64,000 bases of DNA, taken from positions 1 through 64,000 of the forward strand of contig JAVXUO010001502.1 of assembly GCA_033065855.1 (NCBI GenBank). Reading direction: 5' to 3'. The notes under the pieces are model-generated. The model saw nothing but the letters and a program-made list of their open reading frames with translations. It did no database searches and had not been told where the DNA came from. A program made the position numbers and the translations under genes. Source of the DNA: Escallonia rubra. Lineage: Eukaryota; Streptophyta; Magnoliopsida; Escalloniales; Escalloniaceae. This document shows, piece by piece, positions 34,183 to 44,628 of the stretch; the stretch's first letter is position 1; the number at the start of each line of letters is the position of its first letter.

Positions 34183-36543
34183 ATCAACCACTTGCTATTG
34201 AATGCGCACAATAATCACCACTCATTGTTGTAATCAATACCATTATAATTAGAATTAAGTTTTAATGTTCACAACTTGTCTCAGATTTACCAATTACTCT
34301 TATTTCTCGTGAAAATTTAATTAAGCATAAATGAAAAAGTCTTTTTATTGATTGTAAAGGCCCTATGTTAAAATGAATTGGCCAATCAGTAGTTTTGTAG
34401 AATTACACGGATATATTTTTGTTTTAAATGTTCTCATATATAGTTATTGAGATTTATTTGATTTAACTGTACTATTTTTTCAAAGACGTATGTGATTTCT
34501 TTTTAAAATCTCATATATGCGATACAACCACTTTTTTTATTGTGCAGCCTTATCAAAAGAAACAATTATCCTATAATTTATTTATTGAACTTAAATTTTA
34601 TATAGATAATTTTTGGAATGATTATGTTATGCTCAGACACACACATTTATTAAATTAAAATAAATTTAAATTAACTATAACATAATTTTTTTTCTTCTCA
34701 ATCTCATATGTTATTTTTATTTTCTAGATACACGATTTGTGATTTTCGTATAAGAGCGTTAATTTTAAGGACACGATAATCAAAATTAAATTCATATAAA
34801 TTTGTATATTTAGAGTTTTAGAATTAATTTTAAGATTATATAAGGCTTCGTAATATAGTTCAACATAGTTCTTCCAAAATTAAATAAATTTAAAAATAGT
34901 GATCACATCCAAAATAATATTTACATACATTTACATAAACTAACATGTTTAGTATATAACAGTAGATCATTCTTAACTATCAGATTTACGAATAAGCTTT
35001 ATCATTATTGCAATTTTAATTAACAATTATTATACAGTTATTTGTTGGTCATGCGCTCCCATCCCAACAATATTGTCATTATTTTTATTGTTTGAATCTG
35101 AATTGTTTTTTTAGTCTCATTTGTACCATGATTCTTTTTCACTTCTAAATCTTATATGTTATTTTTTTTTAGATATCTGAATTTTACATTCGTATTATAG
35201 AGTAGTTTTAAGGATACAATATAAAAATTAAGTTCTAATAAGTTTGTTCATTAATTAGTTAGAGTTTTAGGATATTTAGAATTAGTTTTTCAATTATATA
35301 AAGCTTATTGGTATGGAAATCAACTTATCAGGAAATAAGGATCATATCCAAGATAATATTTGAGACCTTTAGAAACGCTAATGTTTATAATTTTATTTTA
35401 CTTTGAAAACATTTAGCGATTATATACCATATTTTTGCATTTTAAATGTTTTAAAATCTCATAAATAAAGTAATTAAGAATTATTTGATGAGTTTATTGC
35501 ACCTTTTTTTTCCTAGTACATATGTGAGTTTCTAAATCTCATATATACTTATTTACTTACTTTGTTGATCGTGGGGTCTTATCAAAGCAACAAATTGTTC
35601 AATAATTTAATTATTTATTTACATAGTATATAGGTAATTTTTTGTAATGATTTTGTTATGTTTAAATACATATACATTTATCGAATTATAACCTTATATT
35701 AATTGTAACATATTTTTTTGTTTTAAATCATATATATTATTTTATTTTCGAGAAAAATGATTTTTTTTCTTCGTATAAGAGAGTTAGTTTTAAGAACACT
35801 GTAGTCAAAATCAAATCCTAAAAAATTAGTACATTTAGAGTTTTAGAAGCAGTTTTCAGATCATCTAAGGCTTCCTAATATAACTCTCATATAGTTCCTG
35901 TAAAATTAAATAAGCTTAAACTTAGGGATCACATCCAAAATAATATTTGCATACCATTAGATAATCTGACATGTTTAATATACAATTTCAAATCATTTTC
36001 AACTATCAGATTTACGAATAAGTTTTTTTAACATTGTTATTTTAATTAGTAACAACGATACAATCATTTGTTTATCGCGAGGTCTTACCCAAAAAATAAG
36101 TCAATTTTTTTTTACCAAAGGATTTGTAAAAGTTGTATATTATATTGATAAATTTTTATATCGATTACAGTAATGTAACATTATTTTTTAATATGTTATT
36201 TTCATTTTTTAGATATACAAACTTTTATATTCATATTAGAGAATGGTTTTAAGGATACCATAGTTAAAATTACGTTCTAATAAGTTAATTCATTTATTAG
36301 TTAGAGTTTGAGAAGGTTTAGAATTAGTTATTCAATTATATAAGAGTTATTGTGTAATTAACTTACCAAGAAATAATGAACCCATCTAAAATAATATTTG
36401 AGACCTTTAAAGACACTTATAATGTTTATAATTCTATTTAATGTTGAATTCATAATGCTATGACGTGTCAAATAAAAAGGTTATATATGTGATGACGTCT
36501 CATGCAAAGAATCTATCATTTCGCTTATTATATATTTTATAGA
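34183..36543 (-). mobile_element. Helitron-like element, minus strand, left end unresolved
   Basis: The minus strand starts at 36543 with TCTATAAAATATATAATAAG and CGAAATG, next to a T, closely matching the 5' end of the Helitron at 44629 (TCTATGTAATATATAATAAG). Its interior is AT-rich and contains a duplicated ~1-kb block. The CTAG end was not found and may lie left of CACTA-1. No Rep/helicase coding. Confidence 0.5.
34430..36440. repeat. Two diverged direct copies of a ~1-kb AT-rich block
   Basis: 34430-35410 and 35450-36440 share ordered words, for example ACATTTAGAGTTTTAGAA, GATCACATCCAAAATAATAT, CTATCAGATTTACGAATAAG and AAATAATATTTGAGACCTTT. Confidence 0.75.
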
Positions 36544-36577
36544 TATAGATATAGATAGATATAGATATAGATAGATC
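36541..36577. repeat. (GATA)n-like microsatellite
   Basis: AGATATAGATATAGATAG repeats. The following 36578-37140 shows no gene. Confidence 0.85.
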
Positions 36578-37140
36578 ATGGCATCTTTAATGAAATAACT
36601 ATAAGTAAAAATTGGGTGGTCAAAACAGTGGTGATGGTGGTGGGAGAACTTAGCAATTGCTTTTATCAGACGGAACACTAGACTGACTGAATACATTCTT
36701 CTTATGTTAAACTTAGGTTGATTTCTTTAGCCTATCTGCATATGTTTATAGCATTTTTTGGCTAGTGATATTTGCGTTGCATGTGGTATAGTGTTGGTGA
36801 CCAAAAAGACCCCATGATATCATAAAAACCACAGATTTTGAGTAACTAGAAAGTTCATTAAATCGCTAAATTTTTTAAAGTGGAAATTGTAGCATCTTTC
36901 TACCGACGAAACAAACTTTATTGGTGTTTTAGAATTTAGTTATAGTGGAGAGACTCCAAATACATGACATTAGGTAAAATGGGTACATATGATTTATGTC
37001 GTGATTTAGTCTCTTAATTTTGTGACCATTTATGCTATAACCGTTAAGGCATAAAAAATGAACAATAATGAAACTGCGCTGTAGAATATTACAGAGTAGG
37101 GCATTCTGTGCGATCAATTTTCTTCCTTAGTCACAGTGAT

Positions 37141-37325
37141 TGTTAGATGATATATATCATTATGGTAATTACCTTTTTCTTATTGTCCTATGTCTAGAAT
37201 ATTCTATAGTTCTCCTAACTTATGCAGGACTCTCTTTTCAATTACTCATATGATAGTTTTCTCTTACCTATATAAAGACCTCATTTTACTCAGTTTGACA
37301 ATATGATCAGTAATATAATGCTTTG
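37141..37325 (+). repeat. 5' LTR of a short-LTR retroelement
   Basis: Starts TGTTAGATGATATATATCAT and holds a TATA box (CTATATAAAGACC near 37270). It matches the split 3' LTR at 44570-44628 plus 47054-47175, including TATTCTATAGTTCTCCTAAC. The exact 3' end is unclear and I see no primer binding site before the CACTA insertion. Confidence 0.7.
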
Positions 37326-37763
37326 AAAGTCTTTCAATTGTTTTTGCAATCGCCGGCAGACGGCCTTTTGCTGTTCGCCCCACTACAAGAAAAGAGGGAA
37401 TTAGCGACGGACTTTTAGCGACGGACGAAATTTCGTCGCTAAAAGTCCTTTCAGAGACGGATACAACCGTCGATGAAAATTCGTCGGTAAAACTATTTAA
37501 CGACGGAAACATCCGTCGTTAAAACATTTTACCGACATATTTTCAGCGACGGTGTTTTACCGACGAAATATACCGCCGTTAAATATTTTATAGGTTTTTT
37601 TAATTTTCAATGATTTTAAAAAAATATATAGGCGACGGAATCATTCCGTCGGTAAAACTTCCCGTCGGTGAAAGTAGGGTTTTGCCGACGGACTTTTGCC
37701 GACGGATGTGTTCCGTCGGTAAAGGTCTTAAAAAGACCAGATCCATTTGCTTTTCTTTCTCCC

Positions 37764-37767
<4 letters not shown>

Positions 37768-37812
<45 letters not shown>
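37768..37812. repeat. (CT)n microsatellite in the CACTA-2 leader
   Basis: About 22 CT repeats, followed by CACCGGTGATATC also seen in a similar place in CACTA-1 (CACCGGCGATATT, near 30708). Confidence 0.92.
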
Positions 37813-37813
<1 letters not shown>

Positions 37814-38640
37814 TAACGCTCACCGGTGATATCTCCTCCGTTGCCACCTCCGTCGCCATCCCCAGCAACCCAGCCCCTGACGTTGGTATAGCCTGCCACC
37901 GCCACCGACGCCGCCACTGCCGCGCCGCCCATCTTCAAAACCTAGAGGTATGTGGGTTGTTTTTCGCTTCATGAAAATTGTAATGATCTTAATAATGAGT
38001 AATTGGGTTATTTGAGCGATTGTGGGTTATTTGAGCGATTGTATTTCCTTAGAAGGGATCCCAATCAGAATAGGGGATCATGAAGGGTGGTGATTTGTGA
38101 GGTTCAGTTTGGCTTAGTTTAGTAAACTATGAACTACAAACCAGAATTTTTAGTGTAGCACAAAATCCACACTGTCGAGGGTTCAATCAATAATGGGTGG
38201 TGATGACAGGTAGTGAGCCTACTGGTCTAGACACTGAGGGAACTAGAAAATGGGTTTTAAGAAAACGAGATTAGTACATTTCATCCCGTGAGGCCGGAGG
38301 TTGCTTGGTTCATTTGCAATGAGAGCAAGATTTGAATTAGGTTTTGATTTTCTTTAGCTTAATACAGTAATGAGAGGAAGATCTGATAATATAGGTGGTG
38401 ATGTCGGTTGCCTTGTATGTACTGCAAAATACCTTGCTCTTGTATTGTTAGTTTTTCTTGTTTATTTTCATGTCTTCGTCCCCTCTTTTGAGGTCTCCTT
38501 GAATTTAATTAAACGTTCGACGTACACTTGTATTGTTGGTTGAAGCTGTAGACTAGAGGTGGTTTGTTTGGTCTGTCAATTTGGTTTGGTTTTGGACAAA
38601 GGTTTATTGTTTGCTAGTATTAGTTGATGCCCTAATCCAA

Positions 38641-39680
38641 CCAAACCTTAAACCCTAAACCCTAAACCCTAAACCCTAAACCCTAAACCCTAAACCCTAA
38701 TTGAATCGAACCCTAAATTAAACTAATTGAACCCCTAATTAAACCCTAAATTGATTGCCCTAATCTAACCGAACCCTAATTGAACCCTAAATTGAATGCC
38801 CTAATCCAACCGAACCCTAAATTGAACTAATTGAACCCTAAATTGAATGCCTCAAATCAACTGAACCCTAAATTGAATCAATAGAACCCCCTAATTGAAC
38901 CCTAAATTGAAGTAATTGAACCCTAAATTGAATGCCCTAATTGAATCGAACCCTAAATTAAACTAATTGAACCCCTAATTAAACCCTAAATTGATTGCCC
39001 CAATCTAACCGAACCCTAATTGAATCCTAAATTGAATGCCCTAATCCAACCGAACCCTAAATTGAACTAATTGAACCCTAAATTGAATGCCTCAAATCAA
39101 CCGAACCCTAAATTGAATCAATAGAACCCCCTAATTGAAGTAATTGAACCCTAAATTGAATGTCCTAATTGAATCAAACCCTAAATTAAACTAATTGAAC
39201 CCCTAATTAAACCCTAAATTGATTGCCCCAATCTAACCGAACCCTAATTGAATTCTAAATTTAATGCCCTACTCCAACCGAGACCTAAATTGAACTAATT
39301 GAAACCTAAATTGAATGCCTCAAATCAAACGAATACTAAATTGAATCAATAGAACACACTAATTGAACCCTAAATTGAAGTAATTGAACCCTAAATTGAA
39401 TGCCCTAATTGAATCGAACCCTAAATTAAACTAATTGAACCCCTAATTAAACCCTAAATTGATTGCCCCGATCTAACCGAACCCTAATTGAACCCTAAAT
39501 TGAATGCCTCAAATCAACCGAACCCGAAATTGAATCATTAGAACCCCCTAATTGAACCCTAAATTGAAGTAATTGAACCCTAAATTGAATGCCCTAATCG
39601 AACCGAACCCTAAATGAAACTAATTGAACCCTAAATTGAATGCCCTAATACAATCAAACCCAAAATTGAAATAATTCAAG
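38641..39680. repeat. Telomere-like (AAACCCT)7 followed by a degenerate higher-order satellite
   Basis: Seven perfect AAACCCT copies at about 38650-38700, then about 1 kb of words such as AACCCTAAATTGAATGCCC. A higher-order unit beginning TTGAATCGAACCCTAAATTA recurs at 38701, 38941, 39169 and 39409 (periods 240, 228, 240). It lies inside CACTA-2 and therefore is not a chromosome end. Confidence 0.92.
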
Positions 39681-40039
39681 CGCATCGCATATGTGAATTT
39701 TGAACAATTTTTTTCCATTTGAACATTGATCATTTGTTTGATAATTTTAGGTTGTTAATTGTGCGTTTTAGAATTGTGATTATTGATTGATGATTTTAGG
39801 TTATTAGTTGTGCATTTGAAGTAATTGCGATTATTAATTGATGATTTTAGGTTGTTAATTGATGATTTTAGATTGTTAATTGTGCATTGAGCATTTGAGA
39901 TATTGAGATTATTGACGGAGGATGGGACCCAATTGGATTGAATGTGTGATTTTTATTAATTTTTATTGCATTGAGCATTTGAGAATTGAGAATTGAGATT
40001 GTTGACGGAGGATGGGACCCAATTGGATTGAGATACCTG

Positions 40040-40520
40040 TTAGTTAGCGCAGACACGGACACCACGTCTGATCGACGGTGTCTGACATTTAAAAAATAAA
40101 TTAACGTATGCCAATGTGTCTGGAGGTGCGTGTTGGTGGGTGTCGGACACGTGTCCAGAGGCGTCGGACACGTGTCCAGAGACGTTGGACACGTGTCGGT
40201 ATGTGTCAGACACGTGTCCGGAGCTGTCAGACATGTATCGGACACCATATCGACACCCTATATGAGGTGTCGGAATTGAGGTTGTTGACGGAGGATGAGA
40301 CCCAATTGGATTGAGATACATGTTAGTTAGCGCAGACACGGACACCACGTTTGATCGACGGTGTCCAGCATTTAAAAAACAAATTAACGTATGCCGATGT
40401 GTCTAGAGGTGCGTGTCGGTGGGCGTCGGACACGTGTCCGGAGGCGTCGGACACGTGTCGGTATGTGTCGGACATGTGTCCGGAGGTGTCAGACACGTAT
40501 CGGACACCGTATGCCGATGT
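40040..40520. repeat. TCGGACACGTGTCC cluster, two ~300-bp copies
   Basis: Two direct copies (about 40031-40260 and 40315-40510) each carry TTAGTTAGCGCAGACACGGA and several GTGTCGGACACGTGTCC units, which contain the palindrome GGACACGTGTCC. A shorter cluster with the same words is in CACTA-1 at 32700-32810. Confidence 0.85.
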
Positions 40521-40527
40521 GTCGCCT

Positions 40528-40985
40528 GGTAATGTTCAAGTGTACGTGGTTCGATGTCACATGCAGTAGAGGAATCCGTGTTAGCTCTCAAGGGATTGTA
40601 GATGTCAATGTCAAGTCAAGACTTGCATCAGACGAGCCCTTTGTGTTTGCTAGTCAAGCTGTACAAGTCTTTTACGCGGAGGACGTCGCCAATCCCAAAT
40701 CTCATTGGTATACAACTATCAAGTCCAAGAAATTGCCCGTGACATATGACAGTGAGCTAGACTCCTTTCAAGCCGACCAACCACGTTCTTCCTCTTCCAA
40801 CAACACTTCTTGTGGGAGAAGAAGTCGTAGATGATGACGCGGAAGACGTTGAAAGTGTTGGAGATGATGTGACCGAGTCTACTGATGAAGAGGATGAATT
40901 AGAAGATGAAGAGGACGACGAGTCCCACGAAGAAGAGGGCGACGAGGAAAGTGATGAAGATGATTCGCAAACTGAAAATGATTGA
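40528..40985 (+). pseudogene. C-terminal remnant of CACTA Tnp2 transposase (DUF4216 region)
   Basis: The frame reads FKCTWFDVTCSRGIRV, GIVDVNVKSRLASDEPFVFA and SQAVQVFYAEDVANPKSHWY, the DUF4216 segment found downstream of the transposase domain in plant CACTA Tnp2 proteins. After about 40790 a frameshift moves the acidic tail (DEEDELEDEEDDE) to another frame, ending at TGA 40983-40985. The catalytic transposase domain is absent upstream, replaced by the satellite and TCGGACACGTGTC repeats. Confidence 0.8.
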
Positions 40986-41065
40986 CTTGTAATGTTGTAA
41001 CATCACGGGAAAAATGTAGTAACATTTTAGAACTTGGTGTTTATTGATGTGTTTTTGCACATCCG

Positions 41066-41068
<3 letters not shown>

Positions 41069-41097
<29 letters not shown>
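41069..41097. repeat. (TA)n microsatellite between Tnp2 remnant and TNPA-like gene
   Basis: About 14 TA units. It lies 80 bp upstream of the TNPA-like start codon. Confidence 0.93.
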
Positions 41098-41100
<3 letters not shown>

Positions 41101-41175
41101 CCGATGATGATTTATGCCTAAATTATTGTTTTTCACGTGTTAATGTCTTTGTATATAATCTATATGAAGTCAGAT

Positions 41176-42856
41176 ATGGATAGGATACGGGCTATTCGTG
41201 GCCGGGCTGGACGCCGAGCTGCTTCCTCCCCGGTTGGTCCCACCTCGTCATTGCCTACTGATGACGAGGCACAGAGTGATCGCGGACAGCCATCGGGGGC
41301 CCAGCCCCAGCCATCGCCGTCTCCCCAGCCCCAGCCGTCGCCGTCACCGTCGCCCCATCCCCAGTCATCGTCGTCGCCCCAGCCCCAGCTCCAGCCGTCG
41401 CCCTTGCCCGATGCAGATTCATCCCACACGCGCGTGCATTCTCCATCTTCCGTGGGTTCTACCTCAGGTATAGTTGATAACGGTGTTTCGTACATTTTCG
41501 CTAGCCTTATATTTGAACTGTATTAATGTCTGTGTTTTGTAGGATCTCGACGAGGCCGTGGTCCGACACGCGGGGTACGCATCGACCCCCAGCGTAAACA
41601 GAGAGTTACGCTCACGCAGGAGGGCCTGTAAGTACTAAAAATATCACCTCATGCCTTATATTTAAAATTTTGGGGTGTTAATTTATATTTGAACTGTATT
41701 AATTAATTTAATTACTTCTTTGGCAGGATCCTGGAGAATATGGCGAGGACGAAGATCGGCGTTCTTGTGAAGGGCCGATTCTTCGAGCCACGCCTGTACT
41801 GGAAGGACTGGGATGCCGCTGCGAGGGAGGCCCTATGGGAGGAGTGGCTGGTACGGTGAAGTATTTTTTTCAGCGTTAGTAAATGTTAAATTACAGTTTG
41901 TTTTATGTTGTTAATTTGTGTTATTGAATGCCTTACAGGAGGGGTTCACGTTTGACACGCCTCAGCAGCAGGTACTGGGGCAGCAGGCTTTCTTTGCCTA
42001 CATCGGCAAGAATTACCGCCGATGGCTCCACGATGCACGGGACCGGGCGAAGAAGGCGCTGCCCGCGGGTGCCCCGATGACGGACATGACGAGATATCCC
42101 CCACATTGGATATCTCACCGTGTATGGGGGGAGATGATAGATCGGTGGGCTGCAGATCCAGGTTGGGACGCCAAGAGTAAGAGCGGGGCTGAGAACAGAC
42201 AGAACAGAGATCCGACGCACACAGGGGGGTCGGTGCCACACGACATCGTCCGACACATGAACGCGGTCGAGCACCCGGATCTGGAGGAGGATGAGGTCAT
42301 AGCTCTGACCTATACTCAGACGCACGTGCGGAAGAAGGACAAGGACGAGACGCACCGGGCGGGCGACTATATTTCAGATATTGCCCGGCGGATCGATGTG
42401 AGTCAATTTATTTAAGTTGTTAATGTTTTTTCTTTCTATCCTCAATGTCTGTTTCGTTAATTAATGCCCTAACATATCGTTAAACCACTATTTTTGCAGG
42501 CCTCGTATGAACAGCTAAGGGGGTCCGAGCAGCAGTCCGGACAGCCATCAGCGTCCACTAGTACGGCTGCGAGTACTGGGGGGTTGAAGCGATGGCTGGA
42601 TACGCCGGAGGTCGTGAATCGGCCGAAAGGCCGCATACGCGGCCTGCCTAGCACGACTGCTCGTGCCGTGATAGGAGCGTCCTCACCCCCTGCTGCCCCT
42701 CCACAGACACCGGCTCCTCGTCCTCAGTTGGACGACGAGGAGATCCAGCGCATTGCTACAGTGGTGGTGAGGATGATCAGGGAGCAGGGCACTGCTGGAC
42801 AGGCCGAGCCAGCCCCAGATCAGCAGGATCCAGATCCGGGAATCGGGAACCCTTGA
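41176..42856 (+). CDS. TNPA-like CACTA accessory protein (Transposase_24-type), five exons
   Basis: Exons by splice signals and frame: 41176-41467, 41543-41627, 41727-41850, 41939-42397 and 42500-42856 (TGA at the end). Together they are 1317 nt, 438 residues, with no stop or frameshift. All introns are GT-AG with phases that match; ATG 41164 is an alternative in-frame start. The N-terminus is Ser/Pro/Gln-rich (repeated PQPSPSP). The middle (exons 3-4) has VLVKGRFFEPRLYWKDWD, PPHWISHRVWGEMIDRW and AENRQNRDPTHTGGS, with the layout of the plant Ptta/En/Spm transposase_24 family (PF03004). The C-terminus is Pro-rich, then DDEEIQRIATVVVRMIREQG. In En/Spm, TNPA binds subterminal repeats and helps TNPD/Tnp2 join the ends; the same role is inferred here. 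It is the best-preserved coding unit in the window. Confidence 0.8.
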
Positions 42857-43514
42857 TGAACCCCTTCCCGTGCCCGTTCCTAGCTTCCCCCCTCCCCCCG
42901 CGCCCCGTGCCCGGCTTGTACTCTTCTCCCCTCTCCTAACCGGCTGTATCCGGTTCCCGGCTTGTATATATATGAGTTTTTTTATAATAAATATTTTTTA
43001 TAATAAATATTTTTTATAATTGATTATATATGTTTCTTTCTGTATTGATTATTGTGCGTTGTTGTTGAGAATTGAAAATTGTATTACAGGTCTGGGAAAT
43101 TGAAAAATATAAAAAAAATTGACTCTTGGCGACGGATTAATTCCATCGCTAAAGTATTCCTACAATCAGTTATTTAGCGACGGAATATTCCGTCGCTAAA
43201 TAAGTTTTTTAGCGACAGAATATTTCGTCTCAACAATATTTAATCCGTCGCTAATTTGACAAAAAAGAAAATAAATTAAAATTCTAAAAATATAATTAGT
43301 GACGGAATATCCGTCGCTAATGAAAAATAAATCCGTCGGTAAAAATGACATATTTAGCGACGGATTTAAAAATTTCGTCGCTAAACTATTAGTGACGGGC
43401 TTTTATACGAGGGATTTTTAGCGACGGTGAATCCGTCGCTAATTCTTATAGCGACGGAATTTGGGCTTTTAGCGACGAATTTTCCCGTCGCTAAAAGCCT
43501 GTTTTCTTGTAGTG

Positions 43515-44569
43515 GCCGGCCCACTCATGTGCTTTTGTTTCTTTTCTTACTGTTCCTTTCGTGAGGCCAGAATTTTGGTCTTTCTTTTCTGCCCTTTCTT
43601 TCTAGTGATCTTCACTTATGCTGAAATCCTAGCCACCGCCCACCATTACTGTTCATCAACCCTAACTTATCTCTTCGCTAAAAAGAAAAAAAGTTTCCTT
43701 CTTCTTTTACCTATGTCGATTTCCTTAAGCCCAAATCCTAATCCAACGCCACCATAAGATTTTGTTCCCTCCATTGATCACAACACCGCCAATCACACCA
43801 TCATCTTCATCCCCACGTGCCCCTATACGCCCCCTGAAGTTTCTGCCTTCAAGCCAAGCGCCTTCACGCGCCCACGCGCTCAGTTCTCCAAATGTGGTTC
43901 TGGGGCTGACCCATGTAAACCGGGGCCCCTTACCTAACCCGATTCCGCCAACCCACATGACCCTGTTTTCTAACATGTTTGATGTTTTCGGTTCACTTAG
44001 ATTGGTTCTTTTATGTTTGACCGGTTCGCTTGGTTTGACCTGGTTTTCTCACGCCTCAGGTTCTCACCCATTTTATCATTCTGAACCCATTCTCGCTTTC
44101 CTTTTACTCCAATTCTCTTTATATTTTATGTCTTTGAGCTTATTGTTTGGTTCCTTCATTATTGCTTATTATTTATTATTTTTTTTCTTGGTGACTGCCA
44201 TGGATCTTGCTCTTTGCCGTACTTTGCCCCCGTGGCTCTTGCCTTGTTCTTAGCCACCATACCTTGTTCTGGGACTCCTACCTTATTCTTCGTCACCGGA
44301 CCTCACCCTGAGACCTTAATAGTTGTTGGACTTCGGACGTTGCTCTGGGAATCCTGTTTGTTTCTAGTCGTTGGACCTTACCCCGAGACCTTGATGGTTG
44401 TCATACTTCGCCTCGGGACTCATGTATGTTCTTGCATCGGCGGACTATATACATGGATTTCATCTCAACTTGGATCTCACTTAATGCAGCTAGTATTAAG
44501 ATACCGCTCCAGACTTAACCTCCAAACTCAAGCTTGTTCTTATTCTGACAACTTGAGTTTAAGGGGGGA
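43515..44569 (+). other. Non-coding interior of the short-LTR retroelement
   Basis: No gag/pol motif. Small repeats such as CCTTGTTCTGGGACT... and GAGACCTTAATAGTTGTTGGA / GAGACCTTGATGGTTGTCAT occur near 44310-44410. It ends in the purine tract TTTAAGGGGGGA (44559-44569) right before the 3' LTR. The short interior and lack of coding suggest a non-autonomous (TRIM/LARD-like) or deleted copia element. Confidence 0.55.
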
Positions 44570-44628
44570 TGTTAAATGATATATATTAATATGAAAATTA
44601 CCGTTTCCTTATTATCTTATGTGTAAAA
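44570..44628 (+). repeat. 3' LTR, first part (split by a Helitron)
   Basis: TGTTAAATGATATATATTAA follows the purine tract and matches the 5' LTR at 37141. Interrupted after GTGTAAAA at 44628. Confidence 0.78.

Larger units (their letters stand above)
37381..43514 (+). mobile_element. CACTA-2: 6.1-kb CACTA (En/Spm-type) element
   Basis: Perfect 13-bp terminal inverted repeats CACTACAAGAAAA (37381-37393) and TTTTCTTGTAGTG (43502-43514). Subterminal arrays of TTAGCGACGG/CCGTCGCTAA occur at both ends (37400-37730 and 43130-43500). Flanking triplets are CCC and GCC, so the 3-bp target duplication is imperfect. Contents in order: CT-rich leader, telomere-like satellite, TCGGACACGTGTC cluster, C-terminal scrap of the Tnp2 transposase, and a five-exon TNPA-like gene. 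With Tnp2 reduced it is probably non-autonomous. It sits in the retroelement whose LTRs are at 37141 and 44570. Confidence 0.93.

Noticed and set aside
38650..38700. True telomere or chromosome end
   Set aside because: Only seven exact units, inside a CACTA element with both termini present.
41160..41495. Minus-strand Gly/Trp-rich frame
   Set aside because: It is the antisense of the Pro/Ser/Gln-rich first exon of the TNPA-like gene.
43512..44579. Protein-coding interior of the short-LTR retroelement
   Set aside because: Frames of up to 163 codons occur here but contain no gag, protease, RT or integrase motif and overlap each other in different phases.
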